Positions 42,840-56,600 of a stretch of 64,000 bases of DNA are shown here, in pieces. The stretch is from positions 2,270,809 to 2,334,808 of the forward strand of contig WNKI01000002.1 in assembly GCA_015350385.1 (NCBI GenBank), read 5' to 3'. Every line of letters starts with the position of its first letter. Position 1 is the first letter of the stretch. The notes under the pieces are model-generated. The model was not told where the DNA came from. It searched no databases and saw only the letters and a list, made by a program, of their open reading frames with translations. The DNA comes from Aculops lycopersici (taxonomy: Eukaryota > Arthropoda > Arachnida > Trombidiformes > Eriophyidae). The position numbers and the translations under genes are program-made.

Positions 42840-45768
42840 TTTTCATTGCTATTGTTGTTGCTGCTGCTGCTGTCTAGAATTTGAGAGTCCAACGATCTCA
42901 TGTGTGAGCCGCCCACTATTTAGCAAACACTTGGATCCAATCGAAAGGGGCTTCAGATTTCTCGATACCAGGAAATGAATGCCAATGGTTCCCCCTGACG
43001 AGCTTGCAGTTTACCTCTCGCCTCAACCAACTGGCACAACTCCTAGCACATCGCATGCTCGAATTCATTAGTCTGCTGATGCTGACTGATTATAATCGCG
43101 ATGATGATGACAACTAATCAACAAACTTGATCTCCTGTTTACGATTTGGCCCATACAAATGCGCGAGCAGCATTTGACATGAGCCGAGCCATTGTGTGCT
43201 TGATCCCTCTTGCCCGCCTCGCTACTGTAGTTAGCCCTTCCGACTAAGTGGGGGCTTGTTGTTTCACTCGACTAACCTGTCACGCTTATGACGATCCGCG
43301 AGGGAACTCATCAACACCCAGGGGCCAGCGAGGCATATGTATAGGAAAAGTTTCACGCCCACTAGCATCCACTGACTGAGCGCCCTTGCACGTGTTTATC
43401 TCGCCTGCACCAGACAGGTGGACAGTCTAGCTGGCCGCCTGTCGGGAGCCTAGCTGCCTGCGCGCTACCAAATGCTCATTGTTGGTGGTGCATCAAAATC
43501 AGGCGGCGGGATAGTTGGTGGCGCCGCGAGAGAAGCGGCTATTTATACTCTGCATCATCATCACACAAGTTTCGCCTACAAAATGCTTGCCTGCCTGCCT
43601 GAATTAATTTGACCACCCGGAGCACATCTAATGGACCTGACCCTTCCTCTTAAACGGCGAGTGACAGCGGCAATGTCTCTGCTGTCAGGTTAGGGTTTAG
43701 CTTGAGGTGGTTATATTGGCGAATTGCACGAAAGTGGCCTAGTGAGCGGCAAACTCTAATGCATTTGAGGTGAATCGGCTCAAAATAACACTCGCCTTAC
43801 GACAACTACCTGAAGGAATTTAAATTAGTCGTCGTCGACGACGACGATGAATATGCTACTGCTGCTGCTGCTGCTGCCAACTGACATCACTTAGCCAACT
43901 TGCGACACTTTCTTTCCATCTCTCTTTCCCCGCCAACAAACAGCAGGTAGGCCACCTGGGCCAGTTGAGCTCGACAAGCTGAAGGAAGGCCGCCTTGCCG
44001 AGATGAGATAGGGAAGGAGGAGGAGAGAGCCACTTGTAGGAGGATTGGTAATTGAGGCAGGACACTGTGGTTTAGCATTACATCTCTGCCACTCTGCTCG
44101 CCAACTTGTCGTCTGGTTAACACTAAGTTCCACTTGGAGCTCGGAGTGGATTGATATTAGCCTGCAATTGGGGGAACTTTGAATTAGCAATAAGCGTGAA
44201 TAGGATCAAGGGTCAATGCGAGAATTCTCAAAGGTAAGTACAGACCAAATGATGGGGGGAGCGGAAGTGGTGGATGAATTTCATTACACACTAAGGGCAT
44301 TCCATTGGACACACAGCAAAACTCATTACAAGCCACAGGTTGAAATTCATTGGTCACGGAAGAGCCAAGCAGCCGATGGCGGACCAATCGACCGACTGGC
44401 TGGCCATCGGTTTAAGTGGAAGTCTCATGGCTCCAGTGACCTCGCGACACAATGACCAGCTAGCGAGTGTCTCAATTCAAGAGGACAGTTGCAGGCACGC
44501 CAGCGCCTGCAGCTAGCTTGGCGCTTGGTTGTGCCGGTCGCTCGGTCAGCTCGCGTCTTCCCATTGACTTGAGTGCCGCCCATGGGTCTCGGCTCATCGG
44601 GCGTCTAGTGGGAGTGTTGCCGCCGCTCGTGGTAGCGGAGCCTGTGGTGTTTGTGTACGATGAGTTGTTTTCATGTTGTCCCTCAACCAAGGCACACTAG
44701 CCTAGCGTGGGCCAACTGGCGCTTGCCGCCTCGAATCCGCATCCATTCTAGGGTAGGGCAGGCGAGGGCGAGGCAAGCGAAGCGCCATGCGGCGCCCAGT
44801 GGCTTACTCTGGGCAGGAGGTTGCCGCTGAAGCAGTTGGAGTAGAGCAGTAAAGTCGCTAGGCGCACTAAGTCACTCATTCGCTAGCACACTAAAACGTG
44901 GCTGAGCGGGCCGCGGCCAAGTCGTAGGGGATATATAGCATATGGTGACTAGCTAGCTAGCTAGCAGGTGGCTAACTGGTTAACAGGAAGAGATTCTCCT
45001 CTGATCTCCCGGTAGTTTTGTTGGGCGAGTGCCGCTGTTCACCACGACAGGTGGGCGAGCAGGTGGAGGATAAGAAAGGGAGCTTGGTGTTTAGTGTTTT
45101 CGTGCGCAGGTTAGCGGCTGGTGTTTGTTTCTCCAGAAGCTGGGGCATAGCAACGCCACGCAGCGAGCGGCGGCGCCACTCGCAAACTCGGCCAGCCGGC
45201 ACCTGAGTTGAGACTCGCATTCAGTCCAGCAGTTCGTCAGTCATTCCGTCAGTCAGCCAGCGAGCCGCTTGCGCAGATCCACTCTTCATTTAGCCCAAAG
45301 AAACGCAAACTGCCAGGTCCACAAAAGACAAGCTAGCTCACCAACTGGCTTGCCAGTAACAGTAGCGCTGGCAGTTGGAGTGATGAGAAATTCGGACAGT
45401 CGCAGTTGACATTGAAACGTGCCAGCTGCAGTTGTGGACTAGAAACCACACAAACTACTGGGTGGAAAATTTACAACTCGAGAAAAACTTGGAGAAACTG
45501 TGAACCGATCAGAGAAGGAGTTGGTGGGAAAGGTTTTCAGAGCTTTCGCGGGGTCGCAGCTAGAAACATGTAAATCATATGCGCTCGTCCCCGGCAACAA
45601 AGCGACGGATGAGCCCCAGAAGGTAAAGGGAAGGAGAACGACGACGACGACGACGACGAGAACAACGAGGAAGAGGACAAAAAAGAAGACAAGTAAAGTG
45701 GAAAAAACTCAGTGTATAGGGAGAAGAAATGAAACTGACCAGGGAATTGGGTGGTAGAAAACTCAATA

Positions 45769-48700
45769 ATGATAATCAGTCATTCCAATGGAAGCCATCG
45801 AGCACCAAAAAGAGCAGATTTCACCAACCAAGCGGCGATTTGCAGCAATAATAACCACAACAACGATTCAAGCATTAGAAGCAACCTGAAGCGATTGAAT
45901 AGCCTGAACCAAAGAGGCAAACAAGCGCCGAGCGGAAGTCGCAAAGTTGCAGATGGTGAGGAATTCCAAGCGCCGCCTTTTATATCGGCCGAATTGCGCG
46001 ATGACATCAGCAAGTCGGTGGCTCGCTTTGTGCGAGTTCTAAAGACCACCTGCAAATATGGCGCCACTGGCCAGCAAGAAGAGATTTCGCCGCAACATGT
46101 CGACAAGCAAGGCCAGCGGCAGCCACCTGCTGCTGGTTCCGGCGCCGCTTCCAATTGGTTGCCGAAATTGGAGCGCTCTTTGAAGCGCTCGTTGTCGTTG
46201 CAGCCAACAGTCTCGCAAACAGCGCAACAGTCAAGTGTTGGGTCGCGGACACGAGCTCTTGGTGGTCAGCAACAGGGAAACCAAAAAGAGCAACAGCGCA
46301 ATGGGCAACAAAGAACACTTGGCTCGGTATTTGGTGGAGTTAAGAGTCAAAGGTCAACAAGATCAACCTCAAGCAAGAAACTCGAGGCTCTCAATAACTC
46401 GTTTCGCATTCGGACAGCGAGCCAAAAATTATACAACAGCCAATTGCTCGACTTTTCTAACATTAACTTGAGATCCATACCTGGAGCAATCTTTATGATC
46501 TTGGCAGGTTTTGTTTTGATATCATTTGAGGCGCCAAGATTCGCGCTTGCAGCACCGCTTCCGCTTGGCAGGCAAAGCCAACAGCAGCCGCAGCCGCAGC
46601 AGGTGGTCATCCAGCCTGTTTGGCTGCGCCACGGGCTGGTTAATTTGGACGAAACGCCGGATGGTGAATTAATTGATACCAACTTGAAGCAATCACCTGT
46701 CGAGCAGCTAGACCCTAATGCACTATACGAGTTAATCAATACTCTAGTGACTAGATCATCCTCACCTAGCGAGCTAGAGGAGGAGGGGGGAGTGAGAGTC
46801 AACGATGAGCAGCATTCAATTGAGCAGCGGCCAGTAAATCAGCCACGGAGCAACATTGATGATATCCACAACAACGATGCAACGCCAAGACGCCAAGACC
46901 TCCAGTGGATCCAGAGGCGGAGATTAAACCGAGATCGCGCCTTGGAGCCGCCAAATTGGTTGCGCGACCGACCAACCCGAAGGTCGCACCTGCCCGCAGT
47001 CAACAGAGGCGTGGCGCTCGAAGAGGACGACCAAAGCGCAACAACAATGTCGCTACAGCCGCAACCAAGTCTCGAGTCTCGTCGCGCTACTCGTGGTCGA
47101 CCGGCGCGCCAATTAGCACACGAGTTCTATGAGGAGCTGCTGAGGCACCTAGTTGACGAGGCTGTGGAAAGCAGGTCGCTGATAGACGAACTCTACGCCG
47201 AGCTCGAGATGCGAAACGCCGGTAAATTAGCGGCTAATCAGCAGCCACAGAAAGATGAGCAGCAAGCGACATTGATAACCAACACAAATGAAGCCGGAAA
47301 TAGTCATCAGCAGCAAGCGAAGCAGCAGCAGCAGCAGAGACCGCTGCAGGAAACGCTTTCCGTGGATCCCGAAACGCAGCTTGTGGTTGTGGGCGACGAG
47401 GTTTCAGAAAACGATGACGCAAGGGCCATTGATGATAGTGCCATTGACGCAGCCAGCGGTGGCCTTGGTGCCGTCGGTGGCATGAACAAAGCGCGCCCTT
47501 TACTCCAGCTACCTGGAGGCTTGAGCCGCAGTAGTGCCACTTACACACGCGAAACCTACACCGGAAATATTAATGGCAACGCCAGTGGCAACGACGACGA
47601 CGATCGCAACGATGATAGCAGTGGCGGCGGCGGTAGCGACAACAACAACAACAATGGCAAAAGCATTAGCAACAGCAATAGCAGTGACAGTGGCAACAGT
47701 AATAATTACGACGAAACCCATTCAACTGGCTCCCTGAATACAAACGTGAACTATGGCCGCTTGCAGGCGGCGTCATCGAAAGGTTCAATGCATGGAAAAT
47801 CTCAGTCGCCCCCATCGTTGGAGGAAACGGCACTCGCTAATACGTTTACCGGAAACGGATTACGTAATTCCAACAGTGATCAGCTGCAGCTAGCTAATTT
47901 GCGCAACAACGATGATTTGATCAACCTGAACGCCGACCAGCAACAGAAGCAGCAGCAACAACAGCAACAGCAAGTTGGTTTCGGACAATTGGAGCTGCTT
48001 CAGGATTTGATTGCGCCTCAGAGTCAAGTTTTAGTCGAGCCCTCGGAATCGTTTCATGTGCTTGAAGAGATTGATCGTGTGAGCGACGAGGACGATACTT
48101 CGGTTGATGCAAATCCTCAGGTGGCCAACAGTGATGGTGGCGGCATCGACGGCGACGACGATGGAACATTTGATCCATCATCAGGTGGTTCAAATATGCC
48201 CCAAGATAGCAACTCAGTCGATGAAAGTCTAGATGGAAACAACGACGACAACACCCATGACGATGAGGAGCAATCGGTAGAGCAGCAACTTGGCCTGGCA
48301 CAGGTGAGCAAGCGCGCGTTTGTCAATAAGCTACTGGCGGCAAACGCTCTGGCGGGTAGGCCAATGAAGCGACTTGCGTTAACTCCCCAACAACAGCAAC
48401 AGCAACACCAGCAACAACAACAACCTGAGACACGGCCACGAGTTTATCTCATTGGACCGAGCGATGAAGCAACCGGAAGTGTTGTCACAAACACTAGGCC
48501 AGTGGCAACAAGGGAACGGTTAGTTCAAGCTGCAAGCAGACTGAAGAATTATCTCGAGGATTTGGTCGGCCTACAACGGGGCGCAATTTTGGGTCTCTTT
48601 CCCATGAACGACGATGCGGCGCGCAGTTTGCTTGTTAAATTAGACCGATCAAAGTTGTCAAAGTTGGATGTGTTCAATTTGGTGCAAAATTATGCTTACG

Positions 48701-50599
48701 CTCGCGGATATATGACAATCACATGGCCGCCGAGGAGTTCGAGAAATCCGATTCCATTATTGGAATCAATTTTAGAGGCACTGGTAAGTAGAGTTTGCTT
48801 TGTTCGGTTTTGCTTTCCTCTATTTGATTTTATCCGGGACGAAAAAATCCAAATCGAAAATATCTCCTTTCTGAGCTAGATATTAGCTCAGAAAGGAGAT
48901 ATTAGCTTGCTACGTATTGGAGACAAAAGGGAGCTAAATTTCAATTGATTTTGTTTCGTGTGTCGCGTTAGTTTTTTGTCACTCATCATTTGGGCCCATC
49001 AAAATGGACGCGAATTAGACGGAACTAAGCGACGAGCAAGCGAGCGCTAAACAAACGGTTTGAATGGAGTGGCCTCTCACCTGAACAACCTTCGGTGAAG
49101 CGAGCGGGTACCTAGGGTCGTTGGCGGCTCACTAATGGCGATATCGAGTCCGCGATTCAGCGGCCCACTCATTTTTTCACTTTGTATGAAAAGAATGTGA
49201 GTTTAGCCCACTCCACCCTAGGGGGCGCCCTAGGTGCGCTGGCCGTTTCCAACATGAGCCACGGCAAACAACAAACAAGTGAAGTCAGTGATTGCGAGCT
49301 AATGTTACGAGCGCTGAAATTGTTTGTTCCCAACTCTATAAGTCGAGCGGCTACGCCAACCACTACATATGCGAGCCGCGTCACAAGCTACCGCGAACGA
49401 GGCTCATCAATGTTGGCAAGGCGTCTCGAGGTCAGCTTAGTGGGCGGCCCTATGGGTGCAGCGAGCAAACCGGAAGCGCTGCACCTGCTAATATTTTATA
49501 AGCATTACCTGTCCGGTGAGTCTTCACAGTTGTAGCTACTGCCACTGCTGCTGTGACGGTGTCGCAGCGGCAACCTGCGACGTAGTCACGTTTGTCACTC
49601 ATCTCACAGGCGGGACAAATCTCTTCTCGAGGTTAGAAAACTTGGAGCTCAAGTTTTTACATTTATCCGCTAAACCACATGAGCCAACCTCCTGCTTTGA
49701 CCCAACACAACGAGCCAACAGATTGCCAAGAAGGCAAGCGAAACATTTAGTATTAGCTTTGGTGAGAGAGAGGATAAAACGACAGCAAGAACCTGGCAAT
49801 GCGACTAGCCGCTTGCTTAATCAGCTCGCTGACGCTAATGGAAGCGAGAAAGAGAGAGCAAACCGAATGTCCAAGAGTGACAAATCTTTTTGGCAAAGAT
49901 GGTGCAAGGTAACGGAGAGTTTATCTGTTGGATAGCCAACTTTGTACACAAATCCGCTCTCCTCTCGTTGGTGGTGTGAGGGATGTGAGCAAAGTGCAAA
50001 GGCGAAAACTAAATGTGAATCACTCAAACAACACCAAAGCACCAACAACACTCGTCCCCAATTCGACTAAATCAAATTTGTGATCGTCGCTACTGCTTCT
50101 GTTGCTGCCCATTTAGATTTCAATGATGATTTTTTGTCCGTGATTTTTGTCATGTACTCTCAGCTAACAAGACTCCCACACAAACGACGACGACGACGAC
50201 GACGACGACGCTGCAGTTGCTGCTCTAGTTTTCGAGCAGCAAAATGTCATCGATGGACGAGCATGTTGGCGCAGTGAATCTGATCGTTCGTGACAACTTG
50301 TTTGTTGTCGACGCGAATGTCAACTAACCAACCGACCGACACATAAGCCTGGAGCTTTCTGTTCCGTGTGATACAATTTATTTGTTCGCCACTAAATGGG
50401 CGGCTAAAGTTACACAAGCGTCGCGCTGAAGGGGGAAGGGGAACCGGATGTTGTTAGTCGGTAGTTGTTCGATAGAATAGAGGCGAGCGCGTGTTTAAAT
50501 TTTCCAGAATCCACCGCTCTTTCGTTTCGGTTTGACACACGCGTCAGTGTAAAATTTTAATATAGCTGTAAGTCGATCATCGATCGGCTTTGTCGTTGG

Positions 50600-50649
<50 letters not shown>

Positions 50650-53600
50650 CTAACAAGTTGTTAATGTGGCACGAGCACACTCTCGCACACTGGCAAAAGC
50701 CAGGCTCGGGCGATGGGTGAGTGGGATTAAAGGAATTTCAAAGGTGGAGTCTATAAATACACAGGTAACTTTGTGCTTGTCAAAAGATTCACTGACGTCC
50801 GCCGAACCTTTCGCTCCGTCCAGTGCCTCTCAACTCTATTGAGATAGAATTGAATAGAATGTCGGGATGATGATATAAGAAAAGATGGAAGTTGAATGAA
50901 ACCTTCTAAAAATGCAAAGATCGATTGCTGTAACATTAGGCATCGATACGCGTCGCACCTTCGGCTCGCTAACTAAATGCCAAATCAACGTCACCTAACG
51001 GAGACGAATGGAGTTAGACCGCGTGCAGTCGGTGGTCGCGCTCTTTAGCTGGTATGATGAAACAAAGCAGCAACCGTTTGTTGCTCGTGCGTTCGCCTCG
51101 ATGCGCCAGGTAAACTCTCGCCCTGGGATAATGAGTGTCACTGGGAATGAGGTATGTTCGACAGCATCCACTCGCATCTCACCTCATCTTGTTATGTAGT
51201 CTGTAGTTTATTTTGAATGAACGAATTAATAAAGCAAGAGGCGAAAAATAATCTAATCTAAATGGAACCATCACAACGGGCGACCAATTAACTAGCCAGT
51301 CGAAGTTGATGAGCAGCTAGTTGCGCGACGACGACCACCTGCAACTCCGCTCATCGCACAACCAATTGATTGCGCAATGCACAATGTGCAATGTGATATG
51401 TTATGTGTACCATGTGCTATGTGCTATGTGCCATTTGTGCGACCACTTACAGTGTGTTCGAAAATAGGATGTAACGTGAGGGGAAAAAAAGGGGGAAAAA
51501 ACGCGTTTTTTCCAGCTCAGCAGCTCACTCACTCAACACAGCCCCGCTAACAGATTTCGGTGCAGTGTGCTCACGCCCCCCTACAGTGACCTGGTGGCGA
51601 CCGAGCAAAGCTAACGTGCTGCAGAAAAAACGTGTGTGCGAGCGGTGGCGAACCCGAGAATAAAGGAGAAGCACACGTTATCGTTGTTGTGGTTTTGGTA
51701 GCGCGCGGGACCTGCTGTTGGTTTGGCCTTTTGGTCACTCGGGCGGCTAAATCCCGCGCGTGTAGCCGCAGCTGTCCTCCGCCGCGGATTTAGTACCAAA
51801 TTTGCCGCTTGGTGCGCTGCCGAGGTTACATCCTATTTTCGAACACACTGTACATCATGTTTGTGCCTCGCGTGAAAATGACACACACGCGACATGAAGC
51901 GACACGAACTTGGGCTGACTAATTTAGTAATTGTCACTCACTCACTCCCTCAGTCGCTAGCTTGTTTGCTGCTCAATCTGATAGCATGTCGCGCGCCGGC
52001 AAATTCTAAGCCTGAATCAGAGATAGAGAGAGAGAGAGAGAGAGAGAGGGCAGCGATTTTAAATTAAATCTTGCAAGTTCGAAATTTGAATCCTGCGACG
52101 AGCGAGGCGATTGCTCTATTTGGTTCTGATCGTCATCCAGTTGCGCTGGCGACAAGTTGTTCAGTGGGTTGAGATAGAAACACAGCGATCAGGTTGGTGG
52201 CTGAGATACTTGCGAGCGAAGCGCGAAATTAATTCAATCTCCAAATTCCAAATGTTTGGTAGCTCATCAATTCCAATGCCGCTGCTGTCATTTGCATGCC
52301 ATTCAAGCCAGAAGGTGAATTTACCAACATTGGCTGCCGCTATGGCTCTCAGGTAGTCCGCTGACCTGGCAACGGGCATTTAACTTTATGGGCATCGTCA
52401 TATAGATCGCTGGTGGCGCTATTGAGTGGCCGAGCGAGCGGGTGGATATCGAGTTTCCTGTGGCTCGTATGTGGCATAAGTGCAGCGAGAGCGATTAGTT
52501 CCCGACAACTTTCGCGGCGACTTTTAATCCAAACTCGCCAACAGGGTGTTTGTACGTCGATCAAACCGATTGGCAGCGGCGCAAGCGCCAACAGCAGAGC
52601 AAGAGCCGAAGCCGAATGCGCACTAAAGTGATCGAGTCCCGGAAGACCGGCGTTCAGTTGGGAGCCGGAAGTTGAGCTTAGGCTTCTCCTCTCTTCCCAA
52701 TCACGGCAGTCGTCTTCGAGTTGATCGCGACGAAATGATAGACTCGCTCAATTTGCCAGAGGAGTCCATCATCATCATCATTCGCTTTCTCTAACCAAGC
52801 AAGCCAATTAATTCAGCCGATCGAACCGCGCAACGAGGAACATGATGAACCGCTCCACTTTGGCCGGCCCCATGCGGTCCTCTAATTGCACCTCTGGTCG
52901 CCGTGAGCTCTTTGTGTCGCCGTCGTGGTTGCCGTCGTCCCGGTGGCAAGCGAAACGATCGATAATCAGACAAACCTTCTCTCTTTGGGTGTCTCTCCAT
53001 CTAGTGAGCCAGCTATTGGGGCCACCGGTGCGCCGGTGTGGCTCTCTGGTGGCCGATTCACCATTCCGTTGCTTGCCTTCTCCTTGGCAGTCTGTGGATC
53101 ATAATCATGATCGTCGTCGTCGTCGTCGGCGTTCCTACAGAAAGTGAGCGGCTTTTGTGGAGAGTTAGCCAGTGGACATGCGCAGAGGTGATAGTCAAAT
53201 TGGAGGTGGTGGTTGGTGTGAGGGTGGCGCTCGTTTTGTGCGAGCAATGAAATCGAAGTCCATCGAGGAAATTCGAGCGGCGAGCGCTGTGCGCCACGGC
53301 GCCTAGGCGCAACGCCACGCGCTGATTTAGCAGGTGAACCGCTCGCTAATGCGCCGCCCAAGAAACGACCATATGAACTCCACCTCGCTTCCGTGTCATC
53401 TGTCCGTCTACCTGCGCGCGCAATTGATTTGCCACGCGCCAAGCTATCGCACCAACCAGCCAAGCAACTTGCTAGCGACAATACGGGTGAAGCAATAACT
53501 CAACTCACTTTTACTTCAGTTATGTTGCTCGTTGTCGTCGACTTGTGGCTCCCGTTTCCTGTTTACCGTAACGCAGATTGACGAACGACATCGCTGGCTA

Positions 53601-56600
53601 AGCGAGCCAATGACAACGATGACGACGACAACCACGACAACGACGACGACGACGACGACGATGATGATGATCACAATGGCGGCCACGACCCACAGAATGA
53701 GAGAGTTGATGTTGAATTGAGTTGTCGTGCTGAAGGCCGACGAGAGGCACGAGGCGAGAGTGACGAGCCTAGGGGACTCACCTTTGTACATTGAACAGTT
53801 TCCAAACAGGTGAACAGGTAGAGGGTAGAGGTGATTTAGTCGGAGATTCTACCAGAGTGAAAGAGTGCGTTAATAAGAGCGAGTTAGTGATTTATAGCTG
53901 CAAGTTGCGGGAGAGAGAGAAACAATGCTATTCAAATTCAAGAGGTTTAAGTGCAACTCTAGCAAATAGATTGATTCCAACAAAAGCAATTCTTCGAAGG
54001 GAAAAAAGCAAAAAGTTTCATCTAGTATTTATTTGTTCAACTCATTTCAGCTCATTCCACTGCCCAGCTGCTCAACTTTGGTGCCATTTAAACCCAATGC
54101 CACAGGTTCCAAGTTTACGCCGACAACTCGGCGAGGTTTCTATTATCACCCTTGATAAACACCTCCGAGTTGTCGGCTGGACAATTGGCTAGGGGAAAAA
54201 CTGTTGCATAGGTTTAAATGATATTCAAAGTTCAAGCATAACAATCCGCTTCTCATAGAACACTAGAGAAATCTTTCAGCTCAAATGACTGAGTAGTAGT
54301 AATAATAATAACAGTAAGTTCAATTAAATCTGTCGAGTGGATGCACAAACTTCCGCCTGCTTAATTTCAGCACCAAAAGCGTATCGCTTATCTCCCATGT
54401 GTTTGTTTGCTGACTCTAACACTCCATATAACTACTTGAATCTTTTCACAAAGATGATGGCTGATATGTTTAGATTGATCAGCTTACAGTGTCTATCGCA
54501 AGTATCAATCTGAATCACCGTTGATACTTTGCCCCGTATCTCAATCATCAGAGTCGGCCGAAAAAAGAAGAGGGAGGAGAAGGTTCGCATGTTTGTCCCA
54601 TAAGCTGAGTTTTATTTCTTTATACCTGAGCAGCGACAGCAGCAACAGCGACTCGGATATCGATATCGATATCGATATCGATATCGGTATCGGGATCGGC
54701 ATCGACAAAAGGGAGTCGCTTAAAACAGACCAAAGGCCACCACGAGCCAGAGAAAACTTTTGTCCACGAAATTAGATAACCAGGTTACCTACGTTCCAGA
54801 AAGTATCAGTCAGTCCATCAAAGCTGATAGACCGCTACTGCGGCTCAAATTCCCTAACTCGGCACTCACAGCAAACTCGTGGGCCGCCATTGGCCACGTG
54901 CACCACGACGCCAGAGAGTTGCAAATAATGGAATCAATATAGCGCGAAAGTGGAGCCGCCGACTGGTTTCGGTCGCGAGCGCCAGTGTTTGTGTTGGTCT
55001 CTCATCGCAACCACTCACTTGTGAGCAATCGTTGGGTTCAGCTGGGTTACATAAGCAGCTCGGGTGAGATAGAAGAGAGTGCGAGTGTGAGTCGGCGAGA
55101 AACGAACGCCGCTAGGTACCCACCAACTAGTCGGCGGCGGCGGCGCGCACACGCCAGCTAAACGAACCACGACGCCGGGGATCAGGGAGCGCACACAAAA
55201 CTTTTCTATTACCGACCGGACCTTTTTTGGCTTCCTCCTTTTCCTGTTCCCCATCGTTGGTGTCTCTTCCCACAGCTCAAAGCTCTTTCAAAGGGCCGGA
55301 GTTCAGCGGTCGAGTCGTCGTTGACGTCGTAGTCGTCGTCGTCGTCGTCGTCCGATAGACTAGAGTGGAGTGAACTGGAGTGGAGCGGAATGGAGTGGAG
55401 TAGAGTGGAGTGGAGCCATCAACCTGGAAGATCCGAGCGTAACGCTCGCTAAACAGATTACGCCGGATCCGAAGCCAGTGGCTGGCTGTTGCTCCGGCAC
55501 TCTCGTCGTTGCGCTCTCTCATCTCATGGTTGGCGCCGAGAGTTGAATTTCTGGCAGCAACATAAACTCAACTAAACCTAACTCATCTGGTTGCTCGTCG
55601 TGTGTCATCTTTGTCAACACGACGACGCCAGCAACGACCGCCACCACGCTAGACGATCACCACCACTGCGCTTGGAAGAAGCGCCACCCATTACGCTGTC
55701 AAACAGGTTGGCCTCCAGTGACGGTGTTATTGCCGCTGCCACTTCCGGTGCCGCTGTATGGCATCACTGGCCAACCGACGTGTAAAGGGCTTGCTGTCGG
55801 TCTATGCAACATCTGCTCGCATCTCCGAGCTCGTAGCGCCGGAAGATTTTCCGCTTCCGGTGAAAGTGTAACACGCCAACTGAGCGAATTACTGGCGAGC
55901 TGGCATAAAACTAACGTTGAACTGACTCGGCTACGACTAAACTCCTCATCTGACATTCGAACATCCTAACATCTGAATCTCTAACCTCAACTTCCTGTTT
56001 CTATCCCGACCAAAAACAAACTCGCAGTACCAGGAAGAGCAGCAGGCGGCGGCGGCCACGCCGAGCGTCCAGGCAGAGGATGTCATTGCTAGCGATGAGA
56101 GTACAAGAATCGAGAGTAGCATTGACACCAGCAACAACAACAACCTGCCAGAAGATTTAACTAAACAGCGATTGACCACACTCCCTCGCTTGCGCAACAG
56201 ATTGACTTCCGGTCAGGATATCGACACTAACTTGTTTGGACAAAGGTTGCAATTGCAGAATAAAGGCAGTTTGATTGAGATGAGGGATGGAAGTGAGCAA
56301 CAACGTCCGGAAATGGAGCAACAACTACAACTGCAACAGAGTCTGCGACTCTCGCCGCTCGCCCAATTAATTGCCCAACTAAACTCCGACTACTGGCAAG
56401 AGGACAGCTCAATAAGTGCGCCAAATTCAAACCTCCCACCACCAACAGCACCACCACTTTCCTTGGTGTTGGCCCAACTAACTAGCCGCCTCCAGTCTCA
56501 AGCCGCCTCGGGACTTCCATTGGCCAGCGCCGGCCGCGACTCCTCTTCAGTTGAAATTGGCACTAATCCTGCTCGAATGGCGCCCAAAGTGGCCGGTCTC

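Larger units (their letters stand above)
38899..45768. other. Non-coding region between the disordered-protein gene and IA-2
   Basis: About 6.9 kb with no supportable coding sequence; frames are short and unlike known proteins. It contains GTT/GAT and TTTCGA repeats and, toward 45768, the presumed promoter and 5' UTR of IA-2. Several CACCTG cores occur. No RNA gene was recognised. Confidence 0.6.
48784..56027 (+). other. First intron of IA-2 (7.2 kb)
   Basis: Bounded by the GTAAGT donor at 48784 and the CGCAG acceptor ending at 56027. I see no nested gene. It contains a 20-bp hairpin near the donor, a TA-flanked MITE (51450-51850), a bulged hairpin at 54119, several microsatellites and an array of TATCGATA. 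It is more than ten times longer than most introns in the window. Confidence 0.75.

Noticed and set aside
50495..50680. Poly-threonine minus-strand frame
   Set aside because: It is a translation of the GTTGTC repeat array.
54521..54775. Frame with an (Asp-Ile)n/(Gly-Ile)n repeat
   Set aside because: It is a translated hexanucleotide microsatellite inside the IA-2 intron.
55718..55969. Possible extra IA-2 ectodomain exon
   Set aside because: The ICA512 membrane-proximal fold is already complete at the end of exon 1, and exon 1 joins 56028 in phase; this frame has no good splice donor and no family resemblance.
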